Origin: CALESS01 sp041741455
GTDB taxonomy: Bacteria; Chloroflexota; Anaerolineae; Anaerolineales; Anaerolineaceae
Assembly (NCBI GenBank): GCA_041741455.1
Contig: JBGSJZ010000015.1
Coordinates: 1 to 6,067 of the forward strand
Direction: 5' to 3'
Length of the DNA stretch: 6,067 bases
The position numbers were made by a program, and so were the translations under genes. Position 1 is the first letter of the stretch. Each line of letters opens with the position of its first letter. Shown piece by piece: positions 1-5,035 of this stretch. The notes beneath the pieces are model-generated. The model saw only the letters and a list, made by a program, of their open reading frames with translations, was not told where the DNA came from and did no database searches.

Positions 1-1
1 C

Positions 2-64
2 TTGGGTGTGGTCTGGTACCTGTTACGGCGTCAGCCGGTTGCTGAAACAGCCGTGGTTGAATAA
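2..64 (+). CDS. C-terminal end of an upstream gene, probably a membrane protein (partial)
   Basis: Reading from base 2, the frame is open for 20 codons and ends at TAA (62-64). The peptide is LGVVWYLLRRQPVAETAVVE. A short hydrophobic stretch (LGVVWYLL) followed by RR and a polar tail is what the end of a last transmembrane helix with a cytoplasmic tail looks like. The two other forward frames give less protein-like peptides. The hairpin at 149-182 lies in the right place to terminate this gene. Too little is present to name a family, and a chance open frame of this length cannot be excluded. Confidence 0.45.
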   Translation: MGVVWYLLRRQPVAETAVVE

Positions 65-148
65 CGATTACGGTAGGGCACGGAGTGTTCTGGATGGCCT
101 AACCCATTCAAAGCTTCCCTTGCCCGTACCAAAAATAAAACCCGAAAT

Positions 149-182
149 CAACAATCCCCGTGAAAAATCACGGGGATTGTTG
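149..182. terminator. Perfect 15-bp hairpin, terminator-like, between the left gene and the thioesterase unit
   Basis: Bases 149-163 (CAACAATCCCCGTGA) are exactly complementary to 168-182 with an AAAA loop at 164-167. There is no clean T-tract on the plus strand, although the descending arm ends ATTGTTGTT. On the minus strand the hairpin is followed by a T-rich stretch, the complement of the A-rich 129-148. It could act as a terminator in both directions. The right arm shares two bases (181-182) with the extended -10 promoter that follows. An operator role is the alternative. Confidence 0.6.
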
Positions 183-189
183 TTATAAT
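181..189 (+). promoter_or_regulatory. Extended -10 promoter of the thioesterase-peptidase unit
   Basis: TGTTATAAT is a perfect extended -10 element (TGn plus TATAAT at 184-189). The place where a -35 box would sit is inside the hairpin (TGAAAA at 161-166) and matches poorly, as is usual when an extended -10 is present. The ATG of the next gene begins 7 bases after the -10 box, so the predicted transcription start falls on or within two bases of the start codon. There is then no room for a Shine-Dalgarno sequence, which implies a leaderless mRNA. Confidence 0.6.
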
Positions 190-196
190 CAGGCGC

Positions 197-625
197 ATGA
201 CAGATTTTAAATTCTCCATCCCGATTCAAGTCCGCTACGGGGATTTGGACCCACAGTGGCACGTCAACAACTCGCGCTCGCTGACCTTTATCGAGCAAGC
301 CCGCTTCGCTTACATTGTTGAACTGGGCCTGTGGGACGGCAAGGACTTCTTCAATCTCGGCTTGATTGTGGCTGATGCCCACCTGGCCTTCGTTGCCCCG
401 ATTGAACTGGGCCAGGAGTTGCGCGTCTGGACTCGGATCTCCCGCCTGGGCAACAAGAGCCTGATCTTCGAGTACGAGATTTGCGAGGAACACAGCGGAG
501 AAGTACTGACCCGCGCCGATACCGTCATGGTCTATTACGACTATCACACCCACACCAGCCAACCGGTCCCGGATGCCTGGCGCCAGAAAATTTCCGCCTT
601 TGAGGGCATTCCGCCCAGGAGCTAG
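197..625 (+). CDS. Acyl-CoA thioesterase, 4HBT/YbgC-like hotdog fold
   Basis: This 142-residue protein has the usual length of a single-domain hotdog thioesterase, which hydrolyses acyl-CoA or related thioesters in the cytoplasm. The diagnostic N-terminal motif is at residues 13-25: R13-Y-G-D16-L-D18 followed by H22-V-N24-N25. It matches the family pattern RxxDxDxxGHVNN, in which the second Asp (here D18) is catalytic. Trp21 replaces the common Gly before His. The following helix (about residues 27-42, SLTFIEQARFAYI) is the central hotdog helix, and beta strands with the VADAHLAFVAPIELGQEL segment follow. The start is ATG 197, seven bases after a TATAAT box, so translation is probably leaderless. 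The stop TAG lies one base before the peptidase gene, so the two are very likely cotranscribed. The substrate cannot be read from the sequence. Confidence 0.85.
   Translation: MTDFKFSIPIQVRYGDLDPQWHVNNSRSLTFIEQARFAYIVELGLWDGKDFFNLGLIVADAHLAFVAPIELGQELRVWTRISRLGNKSLIFEYEICEEHSGEVLTRADTVMVYYDYHTHTSQPVPDAWRQKISAFEGIPPRS
617..621 (+). promoter_or_regulatory. Shine-Dalgarno sequence that sets the peptidase start
   Basis: AGGAG lies five bases before ATG 627 and inside the last codons of the thioesterase gene. It favours 627 over the upstream in-frame ATG at 573, which would overlap the thioesterase by more than 50 bases and add 18 low-complexity residues. Confidence 0.7.
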
Positions 626-626
626 C

Positions 627-1679
627 ATGCCAAAAGCTTTACCTGCTATCGATCACCAGCATCTGGTCAAGTTTCTGACTGGGCTGCTCAACACCCCCAG
701 CCCGACCGGCCGTACTGAGGATGCCATTATTTATGTTGAAAACGCGCTGAAGGATCAACCCGGAGTGGAGCTCAAGCGCACCCGCAAGGGTGCCCTGCTG
801 GTGACCCTGTCCGGCCAGCGGGAGGATGCCCCGCGCGCCCTGACCGCCCATGTGGATACGCTGGGTGCCATGGTCAAGCAAATCAAGGGCAACGGCCGCC
901 TGGAGCTGAGCATGATCGGCGGTTACTCATGGAACGCTGTTGAAGGCGAGGGTGTGACAGTCTTTGCTGCCAATGGTAAACGATACCGTGGCAGCTACTT
1001 GATTAACCTGGCCTCCTCGCATGTTCACGGCAAGGAAACCAGCGAACTCAAGCGCGCCCAGGATACGATGGAAGTGCGCCTGGATGAATTTGCCGATACG
1101 GCCGAAAAAACCGCCGCCCTCGGGATCATGGTGGGAGATTTTATCGCCTTCGATACCCGCACCGAGGTCACCAACGACTTCGTGCGCTCGCGCTACCTGG
1201 ATGACAAGGCCTGCGTGGCCTGCCTGGTGGAAGCGGTTCAGGCAATGGGGCGTGCAGGCTTGAAACCTGCCCAGAAAACGTACATCCTGATCAGCAATTA
1301 TGAGGAAGTCGGGCATGGCGCGGCTGCGGGTCTACCGGCGGATACCACCGAGCTGCTAGCAGTCGATATGGCTGCGGTGGGCGATGGTCAGACCTCGGAC
1401 GAGTTTAACGCCACCCTGTGCGTCAAAGACTCCGGCGGGCCTTATCACCACGGCCTGAGTAACCGCCTGCGCCAGTTGGCCGGGGAATACGGCATCGGCT
1501 ACAAGGTGGATATCTACCCGTATTACGGCTCGGATGGCGAGGCCTACTGGCGGGCGGGCGGCGATGTGGCTGTGGCCCTGATCGGCCCGGGCGTGGATGC
1601 CTCCCACAATTACGAGCGCACCCACCTGCAAGCGCTGATTGCCACGGCACAGTGGTCAATGGCCTACATGCTGGAATAA
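627..1679 (+). CDS. M42-family zinc aminopeptidase (PepA/FrvX/endoglucanase-like)
   Basis: This 350-residue protein matches the usual length of M42 (MH clan) metallopeptidases, cytoplasmic two-zinc enzymes that trim N-terminal residues from peptides and often form large oligomers. All expected metal and catalytic positions are visible: H75 and D77 in AHVDT, the bridging Asp in LDDK (D192), the E226-E227 pair in NYEEVGHGA (general base and zinc ligand), D247 in AVDMA, and H327 in SHNYERTH. The first motif reads AHVDTLG rather than the more typical AHMDEIG, a small departure that may mark a subfamily. Family members have been annotated variously as aminopeptidase, deblocking peptidase or endoglucanase; peptidase is the best supported. 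The start at 627 is set by AGGAG at 617-621. The gene is one base downstream of the thioesterase and ends 23 bases before a strong hairpin. I see no functional link between the two products. Confidence 0.9.
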   Translation: MPKALPAIDHQHLVKFLTGLLNTPSPTGRTEDAIIYVENALKDQPGVELKRTRKGALLVTLSGQREDAPRALTAHVDTLGAMVKQIKGNGRLELSMIGGYSWNAVEGEGVTVFAANGKRYRGSYLINLASSHVHGKETSELKRAQDTMEVRLDEFADTAEKTAALGIMVGDFIAFDTRTEVTNDFVRSRYLDDKACVACLVEAVQAMGRAGLKPAQKTYILISNYEEVGHGAAAGLPADTTELLAVDMAAVGDGQTSDEFNATLCVKDSGGPYHHGLSNRLRQLAGEYGIGYKVDIYPYYGSDGEAYWRAGGDVAVALIGPGVDASHNYERTHLQALIATAQWSMAYMLE

Positions 1680-1702
1680 AAGGTTGCTGTCGAAAAACAA
1701 CA

Positions 1703-1737
1703 AAGAATTCAGAAATCCCAAAGATTTCTGAATTCTT
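1703..1737. terminator. Bidirectional terminator hairpin between convergent genes
   Basis: Bases 1703-1717 (AAGAATTCAGAAATC) pair perfectly with 1723-1737 around a five-base CCAAA loop. On the minus strand the hairpin is followed by TGTTGTTTTTCG, a good T-tract, so it should end the rnhB transcript. On the plus strand only TGATTT follows, so termination of the peptidase transcript would rely on the stem. It lies between the stop codons of convergent genes (1679 and 1757), where a shared terminator is expected. Confidence 0.75.
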
Positions 1738-1756
1738 GATTTAAGAGATGGTTTGA

Positions 1757-2410
1757 TTATCGCTGGTTTTTCAACGGCGCAAATGACATTCGGTGGATCG
1801 GGCAAGCACCCAACTGCTCCAGGGCGGCCCGGTGCAGGGCCGTCCCATAACCCTTGTGGCGGGCGAAGCCGTAGCCGGGGTAATCTGTTTCGTAATCGAT
1901 CAGCAGGCTGTCCCGGGCGGTCTTGGCCAGCACCGAAGCTGCGGCGATGCTCAGTGAGCGCCGGTCACCTTTGATCAGGGCTTGCTGCGGCAGGGGGATC
2001 TGCGGCAGGAGAAAGTTGCCATCCACCAGCAGGTGTTGTGGGATTTCTTCCAGTTGCTCTACGGCCCGCGCCATGGCCAGGCGGGTGGCCGGCAGGATGC
2101 CGATTTGATCAATTTCAACGGCCTCGGCCCAGCCAATGCCCCAGGCCAGGGCGGTGATCTGGATCTCCCCTGCCCAGTGTTGGCGAGCCTGTGGGGTCAT
2201 TTGCTTGGAGTCGCGCACGCCGGCCAGGGCACTCTCCATCCCCGGCTCCGGCGGCAGGATGACAGCCGCAGCAAAGACCGGTCCGGCCCAGGCGCCGCGC
2301 CCGGCTTCATCCAGGCCAGCCACCAGGCCAAGTCCAGACTGCCACAGGTTGGCTTCAATCGAACAATTCGGGTGGGAAGGGATCAGGTTGGGATCAAAGC
2401 GGGGGGTCAT
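1757..2410 (-). CDS. rnhB: Ribonuclease HII
   Basis: This 217-residue protein is typical in length for RNase HII, which nicks RNA in RNA-DNA hybrids and removes single ribonucleotides misincorporated into DNA. The family blocks are all present in order: LDEAGRGAWAGPV (catalytic D34, E35), RDSKQM (about 66-71), EIDQIGILPATRLAM (99-113), VDGN (D130), IKGD (D149), SIAAASVLAKTARD (154-167) and YPGYGFARHKGYGT (177-190). HRMSFAP follows near the C-terminus (206-212). D34, E35, D130 and D149 are the expected four metal-binding residues. The spacing between the last two is 19 residues, one more than in the E. coli enzyme as I recall it. I chose ATG 2410 because the longer open frame upstream is low-complexity Ser/Ala/Arg sequence lying out of frame over the glycosyltransferase gene. 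With this start the gene overlaps the glycosyltransferase stop by 17 bases, which suggests coupled translation. Confidence 0.95.
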   Translation of the reverse strand: MTPRFDPNLIPSHPNCSIEANLWQSGLGLVAGLDEAGRGAWAGPVFAAAVILPPEPGMESALAGVRDSKQMTPQARQHWAGEIQITALAWGIGWAEAVEIDQIGILPATRLAMARAVEQLEEIPQHLLVDGNFLLPQIPLPQQALIKGDRRSLSIAAASVLAKTARDSLLIDYETDYPGYGFARHKGYGTALHRAALEQLGACPIHRMSFAPLKNQR

Positions 2411-3125
2411 ACCGCCCCCGCAGGCTGTTCCAGCGGATCTTGAACAGGTCCAGTGCCATGCGCCAGGAATCACGCCAGAAGCGCACCTTGGAATCCGGGT
2501 TGAAGTACCAGGGGATGCCCAGCTCGCGCACCGGGATGCGGCGTTTGCGGGCAATAAAGAGGATCTCCACGTCAAAGGTCCAGCCAGGGATAGTCTGCAG
2601 CGGGAATAGCTGCTCGGCCACGTCCGACCGGAAGCACTTGAAGCCGCACTGGCTGTCCTGCAGGCCGGGCAGGGCAAAGATCTTGACCATGCCATTGAAG
2701 ATGCGGCCGATGAAATGCCGATATTGCGGTTCGTTGTAGCGCCTGGCGCCGGGTCCTTCGCGCGAAGCAATCACGATCGGTGCATCCGGGATCGCCGGGG
2801 GTAAAAAGCGGTTGATCTCTTCAATCGGCATGGATAGATCGGCATCGCAGATGAAACGGTAATCGCCGCTGGCTGCCAGCATGCCGGTGCGCACCGCCCA
2901 GCCCTTGCCGCGCGGCTCGGAATGCAATGCATGCACAAACGGGTGGCGGGCGGCAAACTCGGCTGCCACCTGGGCCGTGCGGTCCTGGCTGCCGTTCTCG
3001 ACGACCAGGATTTCTGCCGAGTAGGATTGGGTGAGCACAAAAGAGCATGCCTGCTCCAGTGTTTGGGGTAGGCGTTTTTCCTCGTTATAGGCCGGGATGA
3101 TGATGGAGAGAAAGGGCGGCGTCAC
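2394..3125 (-). CDS. Family 2 glycosyltransferase, polyprenyl-phosphate glucosyl/mannosyltransferase type (ALG5/DPM1-like)
   Basis: This 243-residue, single-domain GT-A fold enzyme probably transfers a sugar from a nucleotide-sugar to a lipid phosphate carrier on the cytoplasmic face of the membrane. Evidence is the N-terminal SIIIPAYNEEKRL (residues 7-19), VENGSQDRT (42-50), RGKGWAVRTGM (72-82), the metal-binding DAD motif at D94-A-D96 followed by LSMP, QDSQCGFKCF (156-165) and WTFDVEIL (182-189). The last three are characteristic of the dolichyl-phosphate glucosyltransferase-like branch of GT2. There is no C-terminal transmembrane region, so membrane association must be peripheral. The start is GTG 3125, with GAAAGAGG seven bases upstream; no suitable ATG exists near the N-terminus. 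The 3' end overlaps rnhB. Donor sugar (UDP-glucose or GDP-mannose) and acceptor are not determined by the sequence. Confidence 0.88.
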   Translation of the reverse strand: MTPPFLSIIIPAYNEEKRLPQTLEQACSFVLTQSYSAEILVVENGSQDRTAQVAAEFAARHPFVHALHSEPRGKGWAVRTGMLAASGDYRFICDADLSMPIEEINRFLPPAIPDAPIVIASREGPGARRYNEPQYRHFIGRIFNGMVKIFALPGLQDSQCGFKCFRSDVAEQLFPLQTIPGWTFDVEILFIARKRRIPVRELGIPWYFNPDSKVRFWRDSWRMALDLFKIRWNSLRGRYDPPL

Positions 3126-3144
3126 GCAAGAGCCTCTTTCAAGG

Positions 3145-3159
3145 CTGGCACACAGCCAG
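3145..3159. repeat. Small intergenic inverted repeat before the glycosyltransferase
   Basis: CTGGC and GCCAG (3145-3149 and 3155-3159) flank a five-base loop in the 42-base gap between the 101-aa gene and the glycosyltransferase. A five-pair stem without a T-tract is too weak to call a terminator. It may only modulate or stabilise the polycistronic message, or be chance. Confidence 0.25.
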
Positions 3160-3167
3160 GAGTGGGG

Positions 3168-3473
3168 TTAGAAGAGGGGTAGATGCAGGTTATCCCGGCT
3201 GGGGGCTTTTTCACCGGTGACCAGGTATTCTTTGCCGCCGAAATTGATCAATTGGATGCGTTGAACGGTTGTGAAGGTGCCAGCCAGCATTGGCGTGCGC
3301 ACACCGGTGAAGCAAATTTTGCCGCTCTTCAGCCGCTCGATGAGTTGGCTACGGGTTAGCAGTACCCGGTCGCTAAAGGCCGGGCCCCGCCGCTCATAGG
3401 CGCGGGCCAGTTCCACTATTCCTTGCTCATCGTATCGCACCACTTCCACGACCATATCATATTTTTGTGCCAT
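3168..3473 (-). CDS. Conserved-looking hypothetical protein, 101 aa
   Basis: I do not recognise this protein. With the ATG at 3473 it starts MAQKYDMVVEVVRYDEQG, preceded by GAGGG with five bases spacing, a good ribosome binding site. The longer open frame starting at 3509 would begin inside the hairpin at 3497-3522 and is less likely. The sequence alternates short hydrophobic strands (MVVEVVRY, ICFTG, GTFTTVQRIQLINFG, EYLVTG) with one charged helical stretch (about residues 41-51, TRSQLIERLKSG). It has no signal peptide, no membrane segment and a single cysteine, so a small cytosolic alpha/beta or beta-rich domain is plausible. It lies between tRNA-Pro and the glycosyltransferase on the same strand and is 42 bases from the latter, so it is probably in one transcription unit with glycosyltransferase and rnhB. 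Codon use looks like that of the neighbouring genes. Confidence 0.7.
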   Translation of the reverse strand: MAQKYDMVVEVVRYDEQGIVELARAYERRGPAFSDRVLLTRSQLIERLKSGKICFTGVRTPMLAGTFTTVQRIQLINFGGKEYLVTGEKAPSRDNLHLPLF

Positions 3474-3496
3474 GACTACCCTCATCCTGTACAGAC

Positions 3497-3522
3497 GACC
3501 GCCGAGCATGAACCCGGCGGTC
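3497..3522. terminator. GC-rich hairpin between tRNA-Pro and the 101-aa gene
   Basis: GACCGCCG (3497-3504) and CGGCGGTC (3515-3522) form a perfect eight-pair stem with a ten-base loop. It starts 12 bases past the tRNA 3' end in the minus direction. On the minus strand it is not followed by Ts, so read-through from the tRNA into the downstream genes is possible. On the plus strand it is followed by TTTAAAAC. It could separate the tRNA from the mRNA as a processing or attenuation structure. Confidence 0.5.
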
Positions 3523-3533
3523 TTTAAAACTTG

Positions 3534-3607
3534 TCGGGGTGGGCGGACTTGAACCGCCGACCCCCGCGTCCCAAACGCGGTGCGCTGGCCAACTGCGCTA
3601 CACCCCG
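3534..3607 (-). tRNA. tRNA-Pro, anticodon UGG
   Basis: The minus strand folds into a complete cloverleaf. The seven-pair acceptor stem is CGGGGTG/CACCCCG. The D-stem is GCGC/GCGC with loop AGTTGGCCA, and the anticodon stem is CCGCG/CGCGG with loop TTTGGGA. The variable loop is GGGTC, and the T-stem is GGCGG/CCGCC with loop TTCAAGT. The discriminator base is A. The anticodon TGG is complementary to plus-strand 3571-3573 and reads CCN proline codons. The CCA tail is not encoded, since CAA follows the discriminator, so it must be added by nucleotidyltransferase. The C1-G72 first pair is usual for bacterial proline tRNAs. Confidence 0.96.
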
Positions 3608-3615
3608 GTAGTTCG

Positions 3616-3645
3616 AGTATAATCCGAATGGTGCATGTCCGTCAA
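3616..3645 (-). promoter_or_regulatory. Promoter of tRNA-Pro
   Basis: On the minus strand, TTGACG (3645-3640) and TATACT (3621-3616) are separated by 18 bases, close to the sigma-70 consensus. The -10 box ends nine bases before the first tRNA nucleotide (3607), so the precursor would carry only about two extra 5' bases. The -35 box lies inside the signal-peptide codons of the divergent lipoprotein gene. Confidence 0.65.
3618..3623 (+). promoter_or_regulatory. Possible -10 box of the lipoprotein gene
   Basis: A perfect TATAAT lies four bases before ATG 3628 and seven before GTG 3631. No credible -35 box is found at 16-18 bases upstream, where the sequence is within the tRNA gene, and there is no TG extension. 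The box shares 3618-3621 with the tRNA -10 box on the other strand. If used, it gives a leaderless message beginning near GTG 3631. Confidence 0.4.
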
Positions 3646-4971
3646 GGTTGGTTTTTCCTCATATTTTCGTTGTTTTTATCCGGGTTCCTGGCGAGCTGCC
3701 AGCAGCCAGTGGATGAAACGCAGATGCAAACTCGCGTCGCCCAAGCGGTGGAAACGCTGTATGCCGGGCTATCGCCCACGCCTTCGCTGAGAGTAACATC
3801 AACGTCCACCTCCATTCCAGCCGCATCCCTGGCGGAGATGTCGCCCACCCTGCCGCCGCCACCCGATCCTACTGAGACATTTGCGCCTAGCGCCAGCCAG
3901 ACTCTGCTGCCGCCGACAGCTACCACCTGGCTGGTGACGGAGACAGCCATTCCAACGGTCCAATTGGCAAATGGACTGGTCTCACTGGGGGTACCGGGAA
4001 ATTATCAAACTCTGGGCAGCCATGCCCGCATCACAGATTTGCAGGTCTGGCAGGCAAAGATCTACATTGCCCACGGTGATTGGATCCAAAACAGTGGTCC
4101 GGTGCGGGCCCTGGCTTACGACCCGGCAACCGGAGCGTTTGTCTGGGATGAGAATTACCTCTTTGATGAGGAGCAGGTGGAAATCCTGCGGGTGGTGGAT
4201 GGCAATTTACTCATTCCCGGCGGGGATGGACGCGAAAGTTGGGAGTTCGGCAATCTTTACCTGCACCAGCCGGGAGCGGCCTGGCGCAAGCTCCGCAGCC
4301 TGGCAGGAGGGGTGCACATCTGGGATGTGGCTGCCAGCGGCAGCCATTGGGTGGCAGTTGGCAGCGGAGAAGCCGGGGATGGGCGGATCTGGCGCTCGGT
4401 CGATGATGGGGGTAATTGGATGCTGGATTCGGTTGGCGCTTCCTTGTTGGGTGTGGATGCTGAAAATCCACTGAACACCCACGCTGGCTTATTCCGCCTG
4501 AACGGGCAGCTTTATTTATCCGCTGCCAGCGGTTGTTATTTGTATGATGGCAGTTCCTGGCAGCCTGCCCTGGGTTGCGATTTGATTGGGCGAACGATCC
4601 ATAAATCCGTGGAATGGGGTGGGGTGGCAGTGCTGCTGCCTTATTTCACCCGCCTGGTAGATGCAGCTAGTTTATTACTGGTTTACAATGGCACAACCAC
4701 CGAACTGATCGACTTTGGCCTGCCGGTGTTGGATGTGACAACGCTGGAGGGCCAGTTATTGGTGCTGACCTCCCCAGGGGCAGGCAAGGCACAGATTTTT
4801 TCCTCTGCTGCTCCGGGGCAAGGGTTTACCTTGCTGGTAGAACTGGCGTTGCCGCCGCTCTACCCGCTCAAGCCATCCGCTGCCTGGCCGTTGGCAATGG
4901 AGGCCTGGGATGACTCGCTTTACCTGGGTTTGCAAGACGGCCAACTCTTGCGGTACGACCTGAACGACTGA
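3628..4971 (+). CDS. Secreted lipoprotein with Thr/Pro/Ser-rich linker and probable beta-propeller domain
   Basis: From ATG 3628 the protein has 447 residues; GTG 3631 is an equally possible start one codon later. Residues 5-24 form a lipoprotein signal peptide: R5, a hydrophobic core WFFLIFSLFLSGF, and the lipobox L21-A-S-C24, cleaved before Cys24. After it come a short TRVAQAVETLYAGL segment and a long Thr/Pro/Ser-rich linker (about residues 48-110) that would hold the domain away from the membrane. The rest is beta-rich and Gly/Trp-rich and contains one clear Asp-box (BNR) motif, SVDDGGNW at 257-264, typical of beta-propellers of the sialidase/photosystem-stability-factor type. Other segments such as VWQAKIYIAHGDW and NGQLYLSAASGCYLYDGSSW look like further blades. 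No enzymatic residues are evident, so it may bind ligands or scaffold. An upstream in-frame GTG at 3580 is rejected because it lies in the tRNA gene. Confidence 0.8.
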   Translation: MVHVRQGWFFLIFSLFLSGFLASCQQPVDETQMQTRVAQAVETLYAGLSPTPSLRVTSTSTSIPAASLAEMSPTLPPPPDPTETFAPSASQTLLPPTATTWLVTETAIPTVQLANGLVSLGVPGNYQTLGSHARITDLQVWQAKIYIAHGDWIQNSGPVRALAYDPATGAFVWDENYLFDEEQVEILRVVDGNLLIPGGDGRESWEFGNLYLHQPGAAWRKLRSLAGGVHIWDVAASGSHWVAVGSGEAGDGRIWRSVDDGGNWMLDSVGASLLGVDAENPLNTHAGLFRLNGQLYLSAASGCYLYDGSSWQPALGCDLIGRTIHKSVEWGGVAVLLPYFTRLVDAASLLLVYNGTTTELIDFGLPVLDVTTLEGQLLVLTSPGAGKAQIFSSAAPGQGFTLLVELALPPLYPLKPSAAWPLAMEAWDDSLYLGLQDGQLLRYDLND

Positions 4972-4977
4972 GGTCGT
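4955..4977 (+). terminator. Weak stem-loop overlapping the lipoprotein stop codon
   Basis: ACGACCT (4955-4961) and AGGTCGT (4971-4977) form a perfect seven-pair stem with a nine-base loop; the descending arm begins with the last base of the stop codon. No T-tract follows (CACGATAAG), so it is at best a weak or factor-assisted terminator or a 3'-end stabiliser. Confidence 0.35.
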
Positions 4978-5035
4978 CACGATAAGCTGCCTTGGATTGT
5001 TCCAACTACATGGGGCGAATGTCATTGACCGTGCT

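Noticed and set aside
6..188. A 60-codon forward open frame at the left edge
   Set aside because: It runs through the perfect hairpin and the -10 region, has no ribosome binding site or family resemblance, and conflicts with the better-looking C-terminal fragment in another frame.
573..626. Upstream ATG that would lengthen the peptidase by 18 residues
   Set aside because: It overlaps the thioesterase gene in another frame, adds non-family sequence, and lacks the good AGGAG that precedes ATG 627.
2411..2770. Long N-terminal extension of RNase HII
   Set aside because: The extra 120 residues are Ser/Ala/Arg-rich shadow of the glycosyltransferase gene; the enzyme family starts shortly before the DEAGRG motif.
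3474..3509. Longer start for the 101-aa protein
   Set aside because: The ATG at 3509 lies within the hairpin loop and has no ribosome binding site, whereas ATG 3473 has GAGGG at good spacing.
3580..3627. Lipoprotein start at GTG 3580
   Set aside because: It lies in the tRNA-Pro gene and would place 16 non-signal residues before a well-formed lipoprotein signal peptide.
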